DNA of 64,000 nt from Thermoleophilia bacterium (lineage in GTDB: Bacteria; Actinomycetota; Thermoleophilia; Gaiellales; Gaiellaceae): assembly GCA_017882615.1 (NCBI GenBank), contig JADGPD010000005.1, forward strand, positions 1 to 64,000. Reading direction: 5' to 3'. How positions within the stretch are numbered: position 1 is the first letter of the stretch; each line of letters opens with the position of its first letter. Below are positions 9,064 to 17,624 of this stretch, one piece after another. A program made the translations under genes and the position numbers. A model generated the notes under the pieces. It did no database searches. It saw nothing but the letters and a program-made list of their open reading frames with translations, and was not told where the DNA came from.

Positions 9064-9939
9064 TTACTTACAGGCCGCCCCGAGCTTCGGCAGCTTGCTC
9101 TTGGCACAGGTCGAGAGCGGCTTGCCGCTCCGCACCGATCTGACGACCAGCCGGATGGCCTCGGCCGAGAGCCTGGGCGCGGACTGCTGGATCCAGTGCG
9201 GCTGGCCGGTGGCGAGCGCAAGCAGCGAGTTCTTGGAAAGGCGCGCCAGCTTTTGCTGGGCGGGATTCCAGTAACTGAGGAAGTCGGGCTTCTCGGTGAG
9301 TCCCTCGAGGTAGCTCTCGTCGCCTGCCTGAAGCACAACGAGCGGCTTCCTTCCGAGCTTGTCGGAGGCTCGGAGGCGAGCCGCCGCTGCCGCTATGTCG
9401 ATCTTCTCGCTGTCCCCACTCATAACCGACATTCCGAGGTACTGGTCCCAGTCGTCGGGAACCGAGTCGAACAGCACCATCCCCGCAACCCGTTTCGGGT
9501 ACGAGAGGGCGTACGAGCGAACGATCAACCCGCCGAGCGAGGCCCCCGAGAAGACGTACGGCCCGCGCAGCTTCGCCTTGCTCACGAGCGCGTGCAGGTC
9601 GGAGACGACGCTGGCGATCGTCCGGGTGCCCGCGAACGTATCGCTTTGCCCGAGCCCGAAGCGATCGTAGGCGCAGACGGTGCTGCCGATCGTCTTCGAG
9701 CGTGCAAGGACGGCCTTCCAGCCGCGACTCCAGTCGCCAAACCCGGCCTCGAGCATCACAATCGGAGAGCCCGCGCCTGCGCAGCGGAGGTAGAGGCTGT
9801 GCCCGTTCGTCTTGACCAGGCGACCCTTCGCCGAGGAACTCGCCGAGGCCGGCCCGGCGAAGCCAAGCCCGACGGCGACGATCAAGCATGCGGCCAGCCA
9901 GCGAGTCCGTGCGCGCTTCCCCTTCAGTCCTGTATTCAT
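9064..9939 (-). CDS. Secreted alpha/beta-hydrolase
   Basis: About 291 residues with a Sec-type signal (basic KGKRART then WLAACLIVAVGLGFAGPASA). An alpha/beta-hydrolase fold follows: oxyanion segment LEAGFGDWSRGW, AYDRFGLGQSD, nucleophile elbow FSGASLGGLIV (GxSxG), and a late His in TGQPHWIQQ. Substrate unknown; esterase, lipase and peptidase activities are all possible. Start chosen at the ATG 9939 because GGGAGG lies eight bases upstream; a TTG 24 bases earlier has no such site. The last residues include two Cys (STCAKS, GAACK) that may form a disulfide outside the cell. Confidence 0.8.
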   Translation of the reverse strand: MNTGLKGKRARTRWLAACLIVAVGLGFAGPASASSSAKGRLVKTNGHSLYLRCAGAGSPIVMLEAGFGDWSRGWKAVLARSKTIGSTVCAYDRFGLGQSDTFAGTRTIASVVSDLHALVSKAKLRGPYVFSGASLGGLIVRSYALSYPKRVAGMVLFDSVPDDWDQYLGMSVMSGDSEKIDIAAAAARLRASDKLGRKPLVVLQAGDESYLEGLTEKPDFLSYWNPAQQKLARLSKNSLLALATGQPHWIQQSAPRLSAEAIRLVVRSVRSGKPLSTCAKSKLPKLGAACK

Positions 9940-10066
9940 CTGCGGTGACCTCCCGTGAGCCAATACTGCGATACCGCAGTAGTCTGGCTCGAACGCATAA
10001 AGATTCGCTCAACGACCCAGCCGGCGCACGTATATCAGCGGTGCGTCTAGGCTTTCTGCCAGACAA

Positions 10067-10906
10067 ATGGCTACTCGAGTCGCATATCCCGGGCGCGAAG
10101 GCGCACACAGCGCCGCGGCCTGCGATCGTCTCTTCCCCAACGATCCGGAGCTGGTGCCGCTTCCCAACTTCTCGGCTGTCGCCGACGCGGTGGCCGGCGG
10201 CGAGGTTGACTTCGGGGTCCTGCCGATCGAGAGCTCGCTCGCGGGCCCGGTGGCCGAGACGCACGATCTCCTCTACGACTCGCCGCTCTCGATCGTGGCC
10301 CAGACGGTGATCCCCATTCACCACTGCCTGGTTGGAGTCGCGAAGGTCCCGCTCGAGCAGATTCGCGTCGTCCACTCGCGCCCGATCGCATTCGACCAGT
10401 GTCGGCTGTTCCTGGCCTCTATTCCCTGGGCTACCGCGGTGGCCAACGCAACCACGGTCGGCGCTGCGCAGGAGATCGCCGCGAAGGGCGACCCAAGCGA
10501 GGTTGCGATTGCCAGTGAACGAGCCGCCCATTCGCTCGGTCTCGAAGTTCTCGCGCACGACGTCGGCGATCATCCCGAGGCCTTCACCCGCTTTGTCTCG
10601 CTGGCCACCTACACGCGCCTGGATTGCAACGGCGAGGACTGGCGCCTGGCCTTCTCGTTCGTCACCGATCACCGGCCGGGCGCCCTCTTCCGCGCGCTCG
10701 AGCCGTTCTATCGCCACGCGATCGATCTGGTCGAGCTCGTTTCCCGACCGATTCCGCACAAGCCCTGGCGCTACCGCTTCGACGCGGTGCTGGCCGGCTT
10801 CCCGCTCGATCCATTGGTAAGCGAGACGCTCGACGAGATGTGCACGCTTACGCGCGAGCTGCGAGTGTTCGGCTCGTATCCGGCACACGACGGCGCGGTC
10901 GAGTGA
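10067..10906 (+). CDS. pheA: Prephenate dehydratase
   Basis: Converts prephenate to phenylpyruvate for phenylalanine synthesis. The 279-residue protein is a stand-alone dehydratase without a chorismate mutase domain. Catalytic domain: VAYPGREGAHS at the N-terminus, DFGVLPIESSLAGPV near residue 50, and the essential TRF motif in EAFTRFVSL near residue 175. A C-terminal ACT domain (from about residue 195, FSFVTDHRPGALFRAL) is the usual phenylalanine allosteric site; the ESRP signature appears altered (VSRPIPHKPWRYRF). TAGGCT about 14 bases before the ATG could be a -10 element (weak). Confidence 0.92.
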   Translation: MATRVAYPGREGAHSAAACDRLFPNDPELVPLPNFSAVADAVAGGEVDFGVLPIESSLAGPVAETHDLLYDSPLSIVAQTVIPIHHCLVGVAKVPLEQIRVVHSRPIAFDQCRLFLASIPWATAVANATTVGAAQEIAAKGDPSEVAIASERAAHSLGLEVLAHDVGDHPEAFTRFVSLATYTRLDCNGEDWRLAFSFVTDHRPGALFRALEPFYRHAIDLVELVSRPIPHKPWRYRFDAVLAGFPLDPLVSETLDEMCTLTRELRVFGSYPAHDGAVE

Positions 10907-10939
10907 CCGCCTAGCCGACCAGGCGCGTGCGCTCGGCGC

Positions 10940-11470
10940 CTACGTCGAGGGCCGGCGGGAGGCGATCTCGCCCCAGAAGTCGATGAAGGCGCGCTCGAAG
11001 GCGAGGCCCGCCTGCAACGTAGCGCGCGCGGAAACCGCCTCTTCCGGAACTCGGCGATCCAGCTCCTCGTAGGTAGAGAGCTTGTCGCGGTGCGACCGCT
11101 CCTGCGCTCGCGCGAGGGCGATGACGCTCTCGCTGTCGAGCCTGTCGCTGAAGAACAGCTTCAAGAGCCCGATGTCTCGTATCTGCGGCTCGTCGGAAGT
11201 TGGTTCGCGTAACCAAGCTTCGAGCGCTTCCCGGCCAGCCATGGTTATCGAGTAGACGCGGCGGCGGCGGCCCCGCTGCTCCTGTTCCTCGTCGAGCAGT
11301 CCCAGCCCGGCGAGCCGCGCGGGCTCCGCGTAGAGCTGCGAGTGCGGGAACTCCCAGAAATGGCCGACGGACTCGGCGACCCTAAGTTTCAGGTCGTAGG
11401 GCGTCGCCGGACTGTGCGCGATCCAGCCGAGCACGAGGTAGGAAACCGGAGTGAGGGTCGCTCTTGACAT
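10940..11470 (-). CDS. PadR-family transcriptional regulator
   Basis: 176 residues. The N-terminal PadR winged helix runs from VSYLVLGWIAHSPATPYDLK to the wing RRRRVYSITMAGREAL (residues 8-85). A C-terminal helical dimerisation domain of the Vir_act_alpha_C type (IRDIGLLKLFFSDRL to the end) follows. It is divergent from an ABC exporter whose first gene begins about 76 bases away. This is the common arrangement for a ligand-responsive repressor of a multidrug exporter. A 13-base inverted repeat in the shared intergenic region is a candidate binding site. Confidence 0.88.
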   Translation of the reverse strand: MSRATLTPVSYLVLGWIAHSPATPYDLKLRVAESVGHFWEFPHSQLYAEPARLAGLGLLDEEQEQRGRRRRVYSITMAGREALEAWLREPTSDEPQIRDIGLLKLFFSDRLDSESVIALARAQERSHRDKLSTYEELDRRVPEEAVSARATLQAGLAFERAFIDFWGEIASRRPST

Positions 11471-11513
11471 CGTGGGGATTTTATCGTATCTTCCGCACCA
11501 TCGTTAACCGATG

Positions 11514-11526
11514 ATCCGTATCGGAT
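11514..11526. promoter_or_regulatory. Inverted repeat between padR-like gene and ABC operon
   Basis: ATCCGTATCGGAT is a perfect inverted repeat (5-base arms, 3-base centre) within the 76-base divergent region. Flanking TTATC (11481) and GATAA (11527) are also complementary. Position and symmetry fit an operator for the adjacent PadR protein; no binding consensus proves it. Confidence 0.35.
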
Positions 11527-11546
11527 GATAAGCGAAAGGCCGACCG

Positions 11547-12491
11547 ATTTCAATACAGCCCGTACTCCGTTGCGAGGGTTTGCGTAAGCGCTTCGGCGAG
11601 ATCGAGGCCGTTCGCGGCGTCAACTTCGAGATCGCGCCGGGCGAGAGCTACGGACTGCTCGGCCCGAACGGCGCCGGAAAGACGACGACCATCTCAATCG
11701 TCGCGGGGCTGCTCGAGGCGGACGCGGGCGAGGCGCTGGTAGAGGGGAAGCTCTTGACTACTAAGAGCGTCGCCGCAAAGAGCGCGATCGGCTTCGTCCC
11801 ACAGGATCTGGCTATCTACCCCGATCTGACGGCGCGCGAGAACCTTTCCTTCTTCGCGCGGCTCTACGGGATAAGCGGCAAGCAAAACCGCAGCCGCGTT
11901 GGCGAGGTGCTGAAGATCATCGGGCTCGAGGAGCGCGCCGGCGACCAGGCCAAGACCTACTCCGGCGGGATGAAGCGCCGTCTGAACATCGGCATCGGCC
12001 TCTTGCACTCGCCCAGCCTGCTGATTCTCGACGAGCCCACCGTGGGCGTCGATCCGCAGAGCAGGAACGCCATTCTCGAGTCGGTCGAGCAGCTCGGCGA
12101 GCAGGGCATGGCCGTGCTCTACACGACCCACTACATGGAAGAGGCCGAGCGGCTCTGCGACCGGGTCGGGATCATCGACCGCGGCGAGCTGAAGGCCGAA
12201 GGGACGCGCGCCGAGCTGGTCGCGCTCTTGGGCGAATACGACAAGGTGCATCTCACAGGCAGCGGCGCGCTCGAGGCGGCCGCGGTGGCTTGCGCGCGCA
12301 TCGGCGCGGTTCACGCCGCCTCGTCCGGGGACGGCTCGCTCGAGCTTCTGGTCGAGGGTGCAAGCGCCGTACTGCCCGAGATCCTCACTACGGCGGGCGG
12401 CGCGGGCGTATCCGTGCACGGCGTCGAAGTCGAGGAGCCCAACCTCGAAGCCGTCTTCTTGCACCTGACCGGCCGGGCGCTGCGCGACTGA
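11547..12491 (+). CDS. ABC exporter ATP-binding protein
   Basis: Energises the export complex encoded with the next two genes. Walker A is GPNGAGKTT, Q-loop FVPQDLAIY, signature YSGGMKRRLNIG, Walker B LLILDEPTVGVDP, and switch His TTHYMEE. A DrrA/CcmA-type C-terminal domain follows. The start is unusual. The first conventional start is a TTG at 11580, but the frame is open upstream to 11532 and encodes the beta-strand normally found at the N-terminus (IQPVLRCEGLRKRFG). No ATG, GTG or TTG lies in that stretch. An ATT at 11547 sits seven bases behind AAAGG and is proposed as start. Function is certain; the exact start is not. Confidence 0.88.
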   Translation: MSIQPVLRCEGLRKRFGEIEAVRGVNFEIAPGESYGLLGPNGAGKTTTISIVAGLLEADAGEALVEGKLLTTKSVAAKSAIGFVPQDLAIYPDLTARENLSFFARLYGISGKQNRSRVGEVLKIIGLEERAGDQAKTYSGGMKRRLNIGIGLLHSPSLLILDEPTVGVDPQSRNAILESVEQLGEQGMAVLYTTHYMEEAERLCDRVGIIDRGELKAEGTRAELVALLGEYDKVHLTGSGALEAAAVACARIGAVHAASSGDGSLELLVEGASAVLPEILTTAGGAGVSVHGVEVEEPNLEAVFLHLTGRALRD

Positions 12492-12507
12492 TGCGTGAAT
12501 CGGACCC

Positions 12508-13659
12508 GTGCGCACCGCATTCCTGATAACCGCCAAGGACTTGCGCCAGCGGCTGCGCGATCGCTCGGCCTTCCTGGTGGCGGTCATCGCCCCGCTTGCT
12601 CTCGCCGCGGCCCTCAGCGTCACGATCTCGGGCTTCTCGGCCGGAAGCAAGACCTACCAGATCGGTCTCGTGAGTCTCGATCAAGGGCCCGCCGCGAGTG
12701 GCTTTTCCAATGCCGCCAGGGGCGCACCCGTGGATCTGCGCCCCGCGGGAACCGAGGCCGCGGCGCGCGGGCAGGTGAAAAGCGGCAAGCTCGATGCGGC
12801 CATCGTTCTGCCACGGGGGTTGTCGGCCGTCTCGATGGGCGGCCCGCCCGTTCGTATTGACGTTATCGGCGACACCAGAAACTCGATCGGTGCGCTCGTG
12901 GCCCGCTCCATCGCCGACTCCTATGCCACCTATGTGCGCACGATCGCCGTTGCTTCTCGCGCGCTTCACGCCAATGGCGCCGCGACCGTCCGGATCGCCG
13001 GCGATGTTGCCTCGGCGAAGCCGCCGATCGCCGTCGGCGACACCTCGACCACTCGCAAAAACCTCGATCCAAAGACGTACTACGCCGCGGCCATGGCGGT
13101 CTTCTTCCTCTTCTTCGCCGTTCAGTTCGGGATCTCGAGCCTGCTCGACGAGCGCCGCGACGGCACGCTGGCTCGACTGTTGGCGGCACCGATCTCGCGC
13201 CGCTCGATTCTCGGCGGCAAGGTTCTGACCAGCCTCGCACTCGGGCTGACGAGCATGACCGTGCTCGCAATCACGACTCGTCTCGCGCTGGGAGCTCACT
13301 GGGGCAACCCGATCGGGGTCGCCGTGCTCATCGTCTGCGCCGTTCTGGCCGCGATCGCGGTGACTGCGTTTGTGACCACGCTTGCCAAGACTCACGAGCA
13401 GGCCAATGCATGGCTCTCGATCGTCAGCGTCGTGCTCGGCATGTTGGGCGGGTCATTCTTCCCGGTGGCTCAGGCGGGCGGATTGTTGGCGACACTCAGC
13501 AAGGGAACGCCGCACGCCTGGTTCCTGAGCGGGCTTCAGGATCTCTCCAGCGGTGGAGGGCTGAGCGTGATCGTCGAGCCTTCGCTCGTCCTGCTTGGGA
13601 TTGCCGTCGTCTGCGGCGCCGCGGCGCTGGTGCGCGTGAGGAAGTTGATCGAGCCGTGA
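12508..13659 (+). CDS. ABC-2 type exporter permease (first of two)
   Basis: 383 residues. One N-terminal transmembrane helix (SAFLVAVIAPLALAAALSV) is followed by a large extracytoplasmic domain of about 150 residues. Five further helices fill the C-terminal half (from YYAAAMAVFFLFFAVQFGIS), including the ABC-2 signature region ERRDGTLARLLAAPISRRSI. GTG start 17 bases after the ATPase gene. It pairs with the next permease as a heterodimer. Substrate unknown; the PadR regulator next door points to a drug or other toxic compound. Confidence 0.85.
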   Translation: MRTAFLITAKDLRQRLRDRSAFLVAVIAPLALAAALSVTISGFSAGSKTYQIGLVSLDQGPAASGFSNAARGAPVDLRPAGTEAAARGQVKSGKLDAAIVLPRGLSAVSMGGPPVRIDVIGDTRNSIGALVARSIADSYATYVRTIAVASRALHANGAATVRIAGDVASAKPPIAVGDTSTTRKNLDPKTYYAAAMAVFFLFFAVQFGISSLLDERRDGTLARLLAAPISRRSILGGKVLTSLALGLTSMTVLAITTRLALGAHWGNPIGVAVLIVCAVLAAIAVTAFVTTLAKTHEQANAWLSIVSVVLGMLGGSFFPVAQAGGLLATLSKGTPHAWFLSGLQDLSSGGGLSVIVEPSLVLLGIAVVCGAAALVRVRKLIEP

Positions 13660-14810
13660 AGGTGCTGGCGATAGTTCGAACCGAGCTGACGCGGACCTTC
13701 CGCTGGCGCGCCAACATCTTCTTCCTGCTGATCATGCCGATGGGCCTGATCCTGCTGCTGGGCGCCGCCTTCGGGAACTCGAGCGCACTGGTCGGCGTCG
13801 TCAAGCAGGAGAACGGGCCGCTCGCCGGACAGCTCGTCAAGACCCTCGGCGCTCAGCCAGGTCTCGACACCAGGAGCTACGGCAGCGAGGGCAGTCTCGC
13901 GAAGGCGGTCGAGCGCGGCTACGTCTCGGGCGGGCTGGTGATCGCGCCCAACTACGACCAGCGCTTGCGGAGCGGCAAGACGGCCGGGTTGCGCTTCTTC
14001 GCGCGTCCCGATTCGCTCGCGCCTCAGATTCGAGTTGCGGTCGAATCCGCCGTCTCCGCGCAGGGAAGCACGCTCCTCGCCGCACGGATCGTCCGCGCCG
14101 AGAGCGGCACGACACTGGGAAGCGCTCTCGGGCGGGTGAGGGCGGTCAAAGGCGCTTCTCCGGTCGACGTCCGGCTACTCGCCGCCGGAGGAGGAAAGTA
14201 TCCGCAGTCGGGCGGTCAGTTTCAGCAGAGCGCGAGCACGCAGTTGCTCCTGTTCGTGTTCTTGTCGGCGCTGACGGGCTCGGTCTGGCTGATCGAGACG
14301 CGCCGGCTCGGAGTCGCGCGAAGGATGCTTTCCACACCGAGCTCCGCACGCGAGATCCTGCTCGGGATCGTGCTCGGTCGCTGGATCATCACGCTCCTCC
14401 AGTCGCTGGTGATCGTGCTCTTCTCCTGGTTGATCTTCTCGGTCAATTGGGGCAATCCGCTCGGAACGAGCGCGGTCATCCTCGCTTTTAGCCTGGTTGC
14501 GGTGGGGGCGGGAGTGCTGATCGGAACACTGTTCGGAAGCGAGCAGCAAGCCGCCCCGACCGGGATGATCGTCGGGCTCGTCTTCGCCGCCATCGGCGGC
14601 TCGATGGCCCCGCTCGAGACCTTCCCCGCGACGATGCGCAAGATCGCGCACATCACTCCGCACGCCTGGGCAAACGACGCTTTCAATCACCTGCTCGTGA
14701 ACGGCAGCGGTCTCTCGAGCGTATGGCTCGACGTGGGCGTGCTCTGCGCCTACGCGGCCGTCTTGCTGACACTCGCCACCTGGCGGCTCCGGCGCGTCCT
14801 CACGACCTGA
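13656..14810 (+). CDS. ABC-2 type exporter permease (second of two)
   Basis: 384 residues from a GTG that overlaps the previous stop by four bases, so translation is coupled. Same layout as its neighbour: N-terminal helix (ANIFFLLIMPMGLILLLGAA), an extracytoplasmic domain of about 170 residues, and five C-terminal helices starting near TQLLLFVFLSALTGSVWLIE. The conserved ETRRLGVARRMLSTPSSARE cytoplasmic loop marks the ABC-2 family. The frame is open further upstream but that part lies inside the first permease gene. It ends the three-gene exporter operon. Confidence 0.85.
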   Translation: MKVLAIVRTELTRTFRWRANIFFLLIMPMGLILLLGAAFGNSSALVGVVKQENGPLAGQLVKTLGAQPGLDTRSYGSEGSLAKAVERGYVSGGLVIAPNYDQRLRSGKTAGLRFFARPDSLAPQIRVAVESAVSAQGSTLLAARIVRAESGTTLGSALGRVRAVKGASPVDVRLLAAGGGKYPQSGGQFQQSASTQLLLFVFLSALTGSVWLIETRRLGVARRMLSTPSSAREILLGIVLGRWIITLLQSLVIVLFSWLIFSVNWGNPLGTSAVILAFSLVAVGAGVLIGTLFGSEQQAAPTGMIVGLVFAAIGGSMAPLETFPATMRKIAHITPHAWANDAFNHLLVNGSGLSSVWLDVGVLCAYAAVLLTLATWRLRRVLTT

Positions 14811-14876
14811 CCGACCGCTCTGCTCGCGCCTGTCGCTAGCCTGGTGCGGCGCACTCACTTCCCTGAGGAGTTCTTC

Positions 14877-16091
14877 TTGAGGCAGTCGATCGAAAACGAA
14901 GCCGTTCAGCGCCGTTTGCGCGCGGCGCGGATCGCGGTCGCCTACATCTTCTTCGCCAACGGGGCGCTCGCCGGCAACTGGGTGACGCGCATACCGGCGC
15001 TGATGGACAAGCTCGACCTGTCGGTCTTCTCCCTCTCGTTCGCATTTTTCGGTGCGCCTCTGGGGGCGATCGTGGCGATGCCATTCGCCGGGCGAATCGT
15101 GACTCGTGTTGGAAGCCGCCGCACGACGCGCATCGCATTCCTGTTTTTCTGCGCCTCTATAGCGCCGATCGCCTTTGCGCCCAACGTCGTCGTTCTGGGC
15201 TTGATCATCTTCGTCCTCGGCGTGGTCAGCGCCTTCGTGGATGTCGCCATGAACGCGCACGGCTTGTTGATCGAGCGCCACTACGGACGCCCGATTCTCT
15301 CCTCCTTCCACGCCTGGTTCAGCTTCGGCGGGCTCGCTGGTGCGGGAACCGGTGCGCTGGCGGCCTGGGCAGCGCTCGATCTGCGTATTCACATTCCGCT
15401 CGCGACGGGTATCGCGCTGGCCGGCGGTCTGATCGCGGGCCGCTTCCTGCTTCGAGGCGGCGACGACGCCGCGCAGGAAGAGCGCCGTTTCTTCGTCAAG
15501 CCGCCGCGGCAACTGGTTGCGCTGGGCATTGTCGCCTTTATCAGCCTGCTCTCGGAGGGGGCGGCGGGCGACTGGAGCGCCGTCTACATCAACAAGCCGC
15601 TTCATTCCAGCCAAGCCATCGCCGCGCTTGGCTATTTCGCCTTCTCGCTGATGATGGTCGCCGGCCGTCTGAGCGGCGATCGCCTGACGATGCGCTTCGG
15701 GCCCGTCGCCTTGACACGCGGTGGCGGATTGCTCGCGGCAGGAAGCCTTACGATTGCTCTTCTGATCGGGCATCCGATCGCGGCCATCATCGGTTTCGCA
15801 GGTATGGGCGCCGGCCTCGCTGCGGTGGTTCCGACCGTCTTCCGGGCCGCCGGCTCGCGTAGTGACGTGCCGTCCGGAATGGGGCTGGCCTCGGTTTCGC
15901 TGATCGGGTATTTCGGCTTCTTGGTCGGGCCGCCGCTGATCGGCTCAACTGCGAAAGTGCTCGGGCTTCCGACTGCGCTGGGGATAGTCGCGCTGGTGAT
16001 GGCGCTGATCGGCGTGCTCGCCTCGAGCGCCGCTCCAGCCGGGGCGGCGGTTGGAGCGTCCGCTCCGGAGCCCCTTGTCGCAGAGGAGTAG
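14877..16091 (+). CDS. MFS transporter (YbjJ/FucP-like)
   Basis: About 404 residues with 12 predicted transmembrane helices. MFS signatures include the loop 2-3 motif GRIVTRVGSRRTTR and, in helix 5, HAWFSFGGLAGAGTGALAA, typical of the YbjJ/fucose-permease branch. A TTG start at 14877 is preferred because GAGGAG lies six bases upstream; a GTG at 14844 is in frame but lacks a site. Substrate cannot be predicted. Convergent with the next gene. Confidence 0.82.
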   Translation: MRQSIENEAVQRRLRAARIAVAYIFFANGALAGNWVTRIPALMDKLDLSVFSLSFAFFGAPLGAIVAMPFAGRIVTRVGSRRTTRIAFLFFCASIAPIAFAPNVVVLGLIIFVLGVVSAFVDVAMNAHGLLIERHYGRPILSSFHAWFSFGGLAGAGTGALAAWAALDLRIHIPLATGIALAGGLIAGRFLLRGGDDAAQEERRFFVKPPRQLVALGIVAFISLLSEGAAGDWSAVYINKPLHSSQAIAALGYFAFSLMMVAGRLSGDRLTMRFGPVALTRGGGLLAAGSLTIALLIGHPIAAIIGFAGMGAGLAAVVPTVFRAAGSRSDVPSGMGLASVSLIGYFGFLVGPPLIGSTAKVLGLPTALGIVALVMALIGVLASSAAPAGAAVGASAPEPLVAEE

Positions 16092-16218
16092 AAAGCACTT
16101 CCGGTTCCGCTCGGCGCCGGCATCAAGGTACGCAGCCCGCCACCGAGCCACCCGCCCGCGGGGTCGTCCGAATTTAGCGTGATGGGCACGCAGAATAAGC
16201 ACCCAGGTATGCTGATTT

Positions 16219-16241
16219 CGCGCCGAATCAGGAACGGCGCG
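16219..16241. terminator. Hairpin between convergent genes
   Basis: CGCGCCG / CGGCGCG form a 7-base stem with a 9-base loop between the MFS gene and the convergent DUF6636 gene. There is no clear T-run, so a termination role is only likely from position. Confidence 0.3.
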
Positions 16242-16266
16242 CCACCCGTTCTTCGCGCCTAGCCGC

Positions 16267-16728
16267 CTAGAAGCGATAGCTGTGTGCGCGACTGAGGAAG
16301 AAGCCGTGCCGGCTCAGGTTCGAGCACCTGAGCCCTGCCATCGATGACTTGCAGGTGAAACCACCGCGACGCCAGGTCTTTCCGTAGTTGAGCTGCGACG
16401 CGCTCTTGTTATAGACGGTGTCGCTGGAGCACGGGAACGTCGCCCTTCCCGTTACGTCGATGTCGGCGCTAATGCCGCGGACGCCTTCGACGCAGCGCCC
16501 GCCGGTTGGCTTCGGCTTGATGCCGCTCATGATGTCGCAGCGGACGTATTTCGCGTACGGCGAGCTCGAGACGACGTAGGCGCAGAAGACGTTGTTCGAG
16601 GGCATGCGGAACTGGATGATGGTGTCCTCGCCCGTCCGCGACTTGCTCGAGCTTGCCGTTGCCAGGGAGCCGAGCGCGAGCAGCGCGACAGCTCCGACTG
16701 CGATTGCTAGAAGAAAACGCCGCGACAC
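16267..16728 (-). CDS. Secreted DUF6636-like protein
   Basis: About 153 residues: signal sequence (SRRFLLAIAVGAVALLALGS, then LATASS) and a compact domain with spaced cysteines. Visible marks are FRMPSNNVFCAYV, VRCDIMSG, a Cys before DTVYN, LNYGKTWRRGGFTCKSS and CSNLSRHGFFLSRA. This pattern matches the DUF6636 family of actinobacterial secreted proteins of unknown function. Six cysteines probably form three disulfides outside the cell. The GTG at 16728 is preceded by AGAAGG, and this start avoids overlap with the upstream deacetylase gene. Likely co-transcribed with that gene. Confidence 0.7.
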   Translation of the reverse strand: MSRRFLLAIAVGAVALLALGSLATASSSKSRTGEDTIIQFRMPSNNVFCAYVVSSSPYAKYVRCDIMSGIKPKPTGGRCVEGVRGISADIDVTGRATFPCSSDTVYNKSASQLNYGKTWRRGGFTCKSSMAGLRCSNLSRHGFFLSRAHSYRF

Positions 16729-16741
16729 AGTTGACACCTTC

Positions 16742-17371
16742 TCAGGTCGCGCCGCCGATTTCAAGGGTCGGAAGCTGCGAGAAGGAAACGCCTCGAAGGT
16801 TCCGCTGCCGCATCTCCTCGAGGATCAACTCGAGCGCCTCGACCGTCGCGGCCCGTTCCGGGGCGCTACTCGAGTGAGAAGGTCGCCCGTCGTGCAGGTC
16901 GAGGATGGCTCCGGGCTGTAAGCGCTCGATCACGAATGCCGCTGTGCGCGCGGCAGGCCAGTGGTAGTCCTCGGGCGCTATCGAGCAACCGGCCTCGACC
17001 ATGCCGCTGCCGACGAGCGCCTGGCGCACCCGGTCGTCGGCTTCGAAATAGGGCGGCCGCCAGACACGCGCGACAGCGCCTGTTGCACGTTCGATTGCCA
17101 CCTGCGTCTCGCGCATCTCTCTTCTGATCTCGTCGTCGGAGAGTTGAGTGAGATGCGGGTGCGACCAGCTGTGGAGCCCAAGCTCGTGTCCCTCGGCGAG
17201 CGCGCGCTCGAGAGTGCTCTCGGCGCCGGCGATAGCGCCCCCGAGAATGAAGAAGGTCGCGCTGGCGCCGTGCTTGGCGAGCAGATCGAGGATCGGCGGC
17301 GTCGACTCGGATGGACCGTCGTCGAAGGTAAGCGCGAGAACGCCCCCGCCGGTACTCGGGTTGGAGCTCAT
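16742..17371 (-). CDS. Polysaccharide deacetylase (NodB domain, CE4)
   Basis: 209 residues, almost entirely a NodB homology domain. CE4 motifs: TFDDGP (general-base Asp and a metal Asp), HSWSHPHL (the HxxxH metal ligands), WRPPYFE (RxPY) and LDLHDG near the C-terminus. It hydrolyses N- or O-acetyl groups from peptidoglycan or an exopolysaccharide. There is no signal sequence, which is unusual for a wall-acting enzyme, so it may act on a cytoplasmic or lipid-linked substrate. Start set at the ATG 17371; the frame continues upstream but there it is antisense to the phosphatase gene. Confidence 0.88.
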   Translation of the reverse strand: MSSNPSTGGGVLALTFDDGPSESTPPILDLLAKHGASATFFILGGAIAGAESTLERALAEGHELGLHSWSHPHLTQLSDDEIRREMRETQVAIERATGAVARVWRPPYFEADDRVRQALVGSGMVEAGCSIAPEDYHWPAARTAAFVIERLQPGAILDLHDGRPSHSSSAPERAATVEALELILEEMRQRNLRGVSFSQLPTLEIGGAT

Positions 17372-17414
17372 CTCGCCAGCATAGGCGGGCGCGTCGGAAA
17401 GATGGACGGGACCG

Positions 17415-17573
17415 CTAGCGAACGACGTCGTAGCGAAGCCAGACGGCATCGTCGCGCGGTACCTCGACCCCGCGCAGGGCGAGTGAGACGACGTCACCGC
17501 TCGGCGCAGCCTCCGGGAGGTTGTAGATCGAGAGCGAGCTGGCCTCGCCGACAACAGGCGGATCGGCGTCCAT
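17415..17573 (-). CDS. Possible 52-residue protein
   Basis: An ATG-initiated frame of 52 codons between the deacetylase and phosphatase genes on the minus strand, ending 43 bases before the deacetylase start. Composition looks protein-like (GDVVSLALRGVEVPRDDAVW), but there is no strong ribosome binding site and no family match that I recognise. It fills an otherwise empty 250-base interval. Could be spurious. Confidence 0.25.
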   Translation of the reverse strand: MDADPPVVGEASSLSIYNLPEAAPSGDVVSLALRGVEVPRDDAVWLRYDVVR

Positions 17574-17624
17574 ATGATGAACTGCATCCGGGCCGAGGGC
17601 CACGAGAAAGGAGAGCAGTCGACC

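Noticed and set aside
14175-15773. 532-codon minus-strand frame across the permease and MFS genes
   Set aside because: Arg/Glu/Asp-rich antisense translation spanning two real genes.
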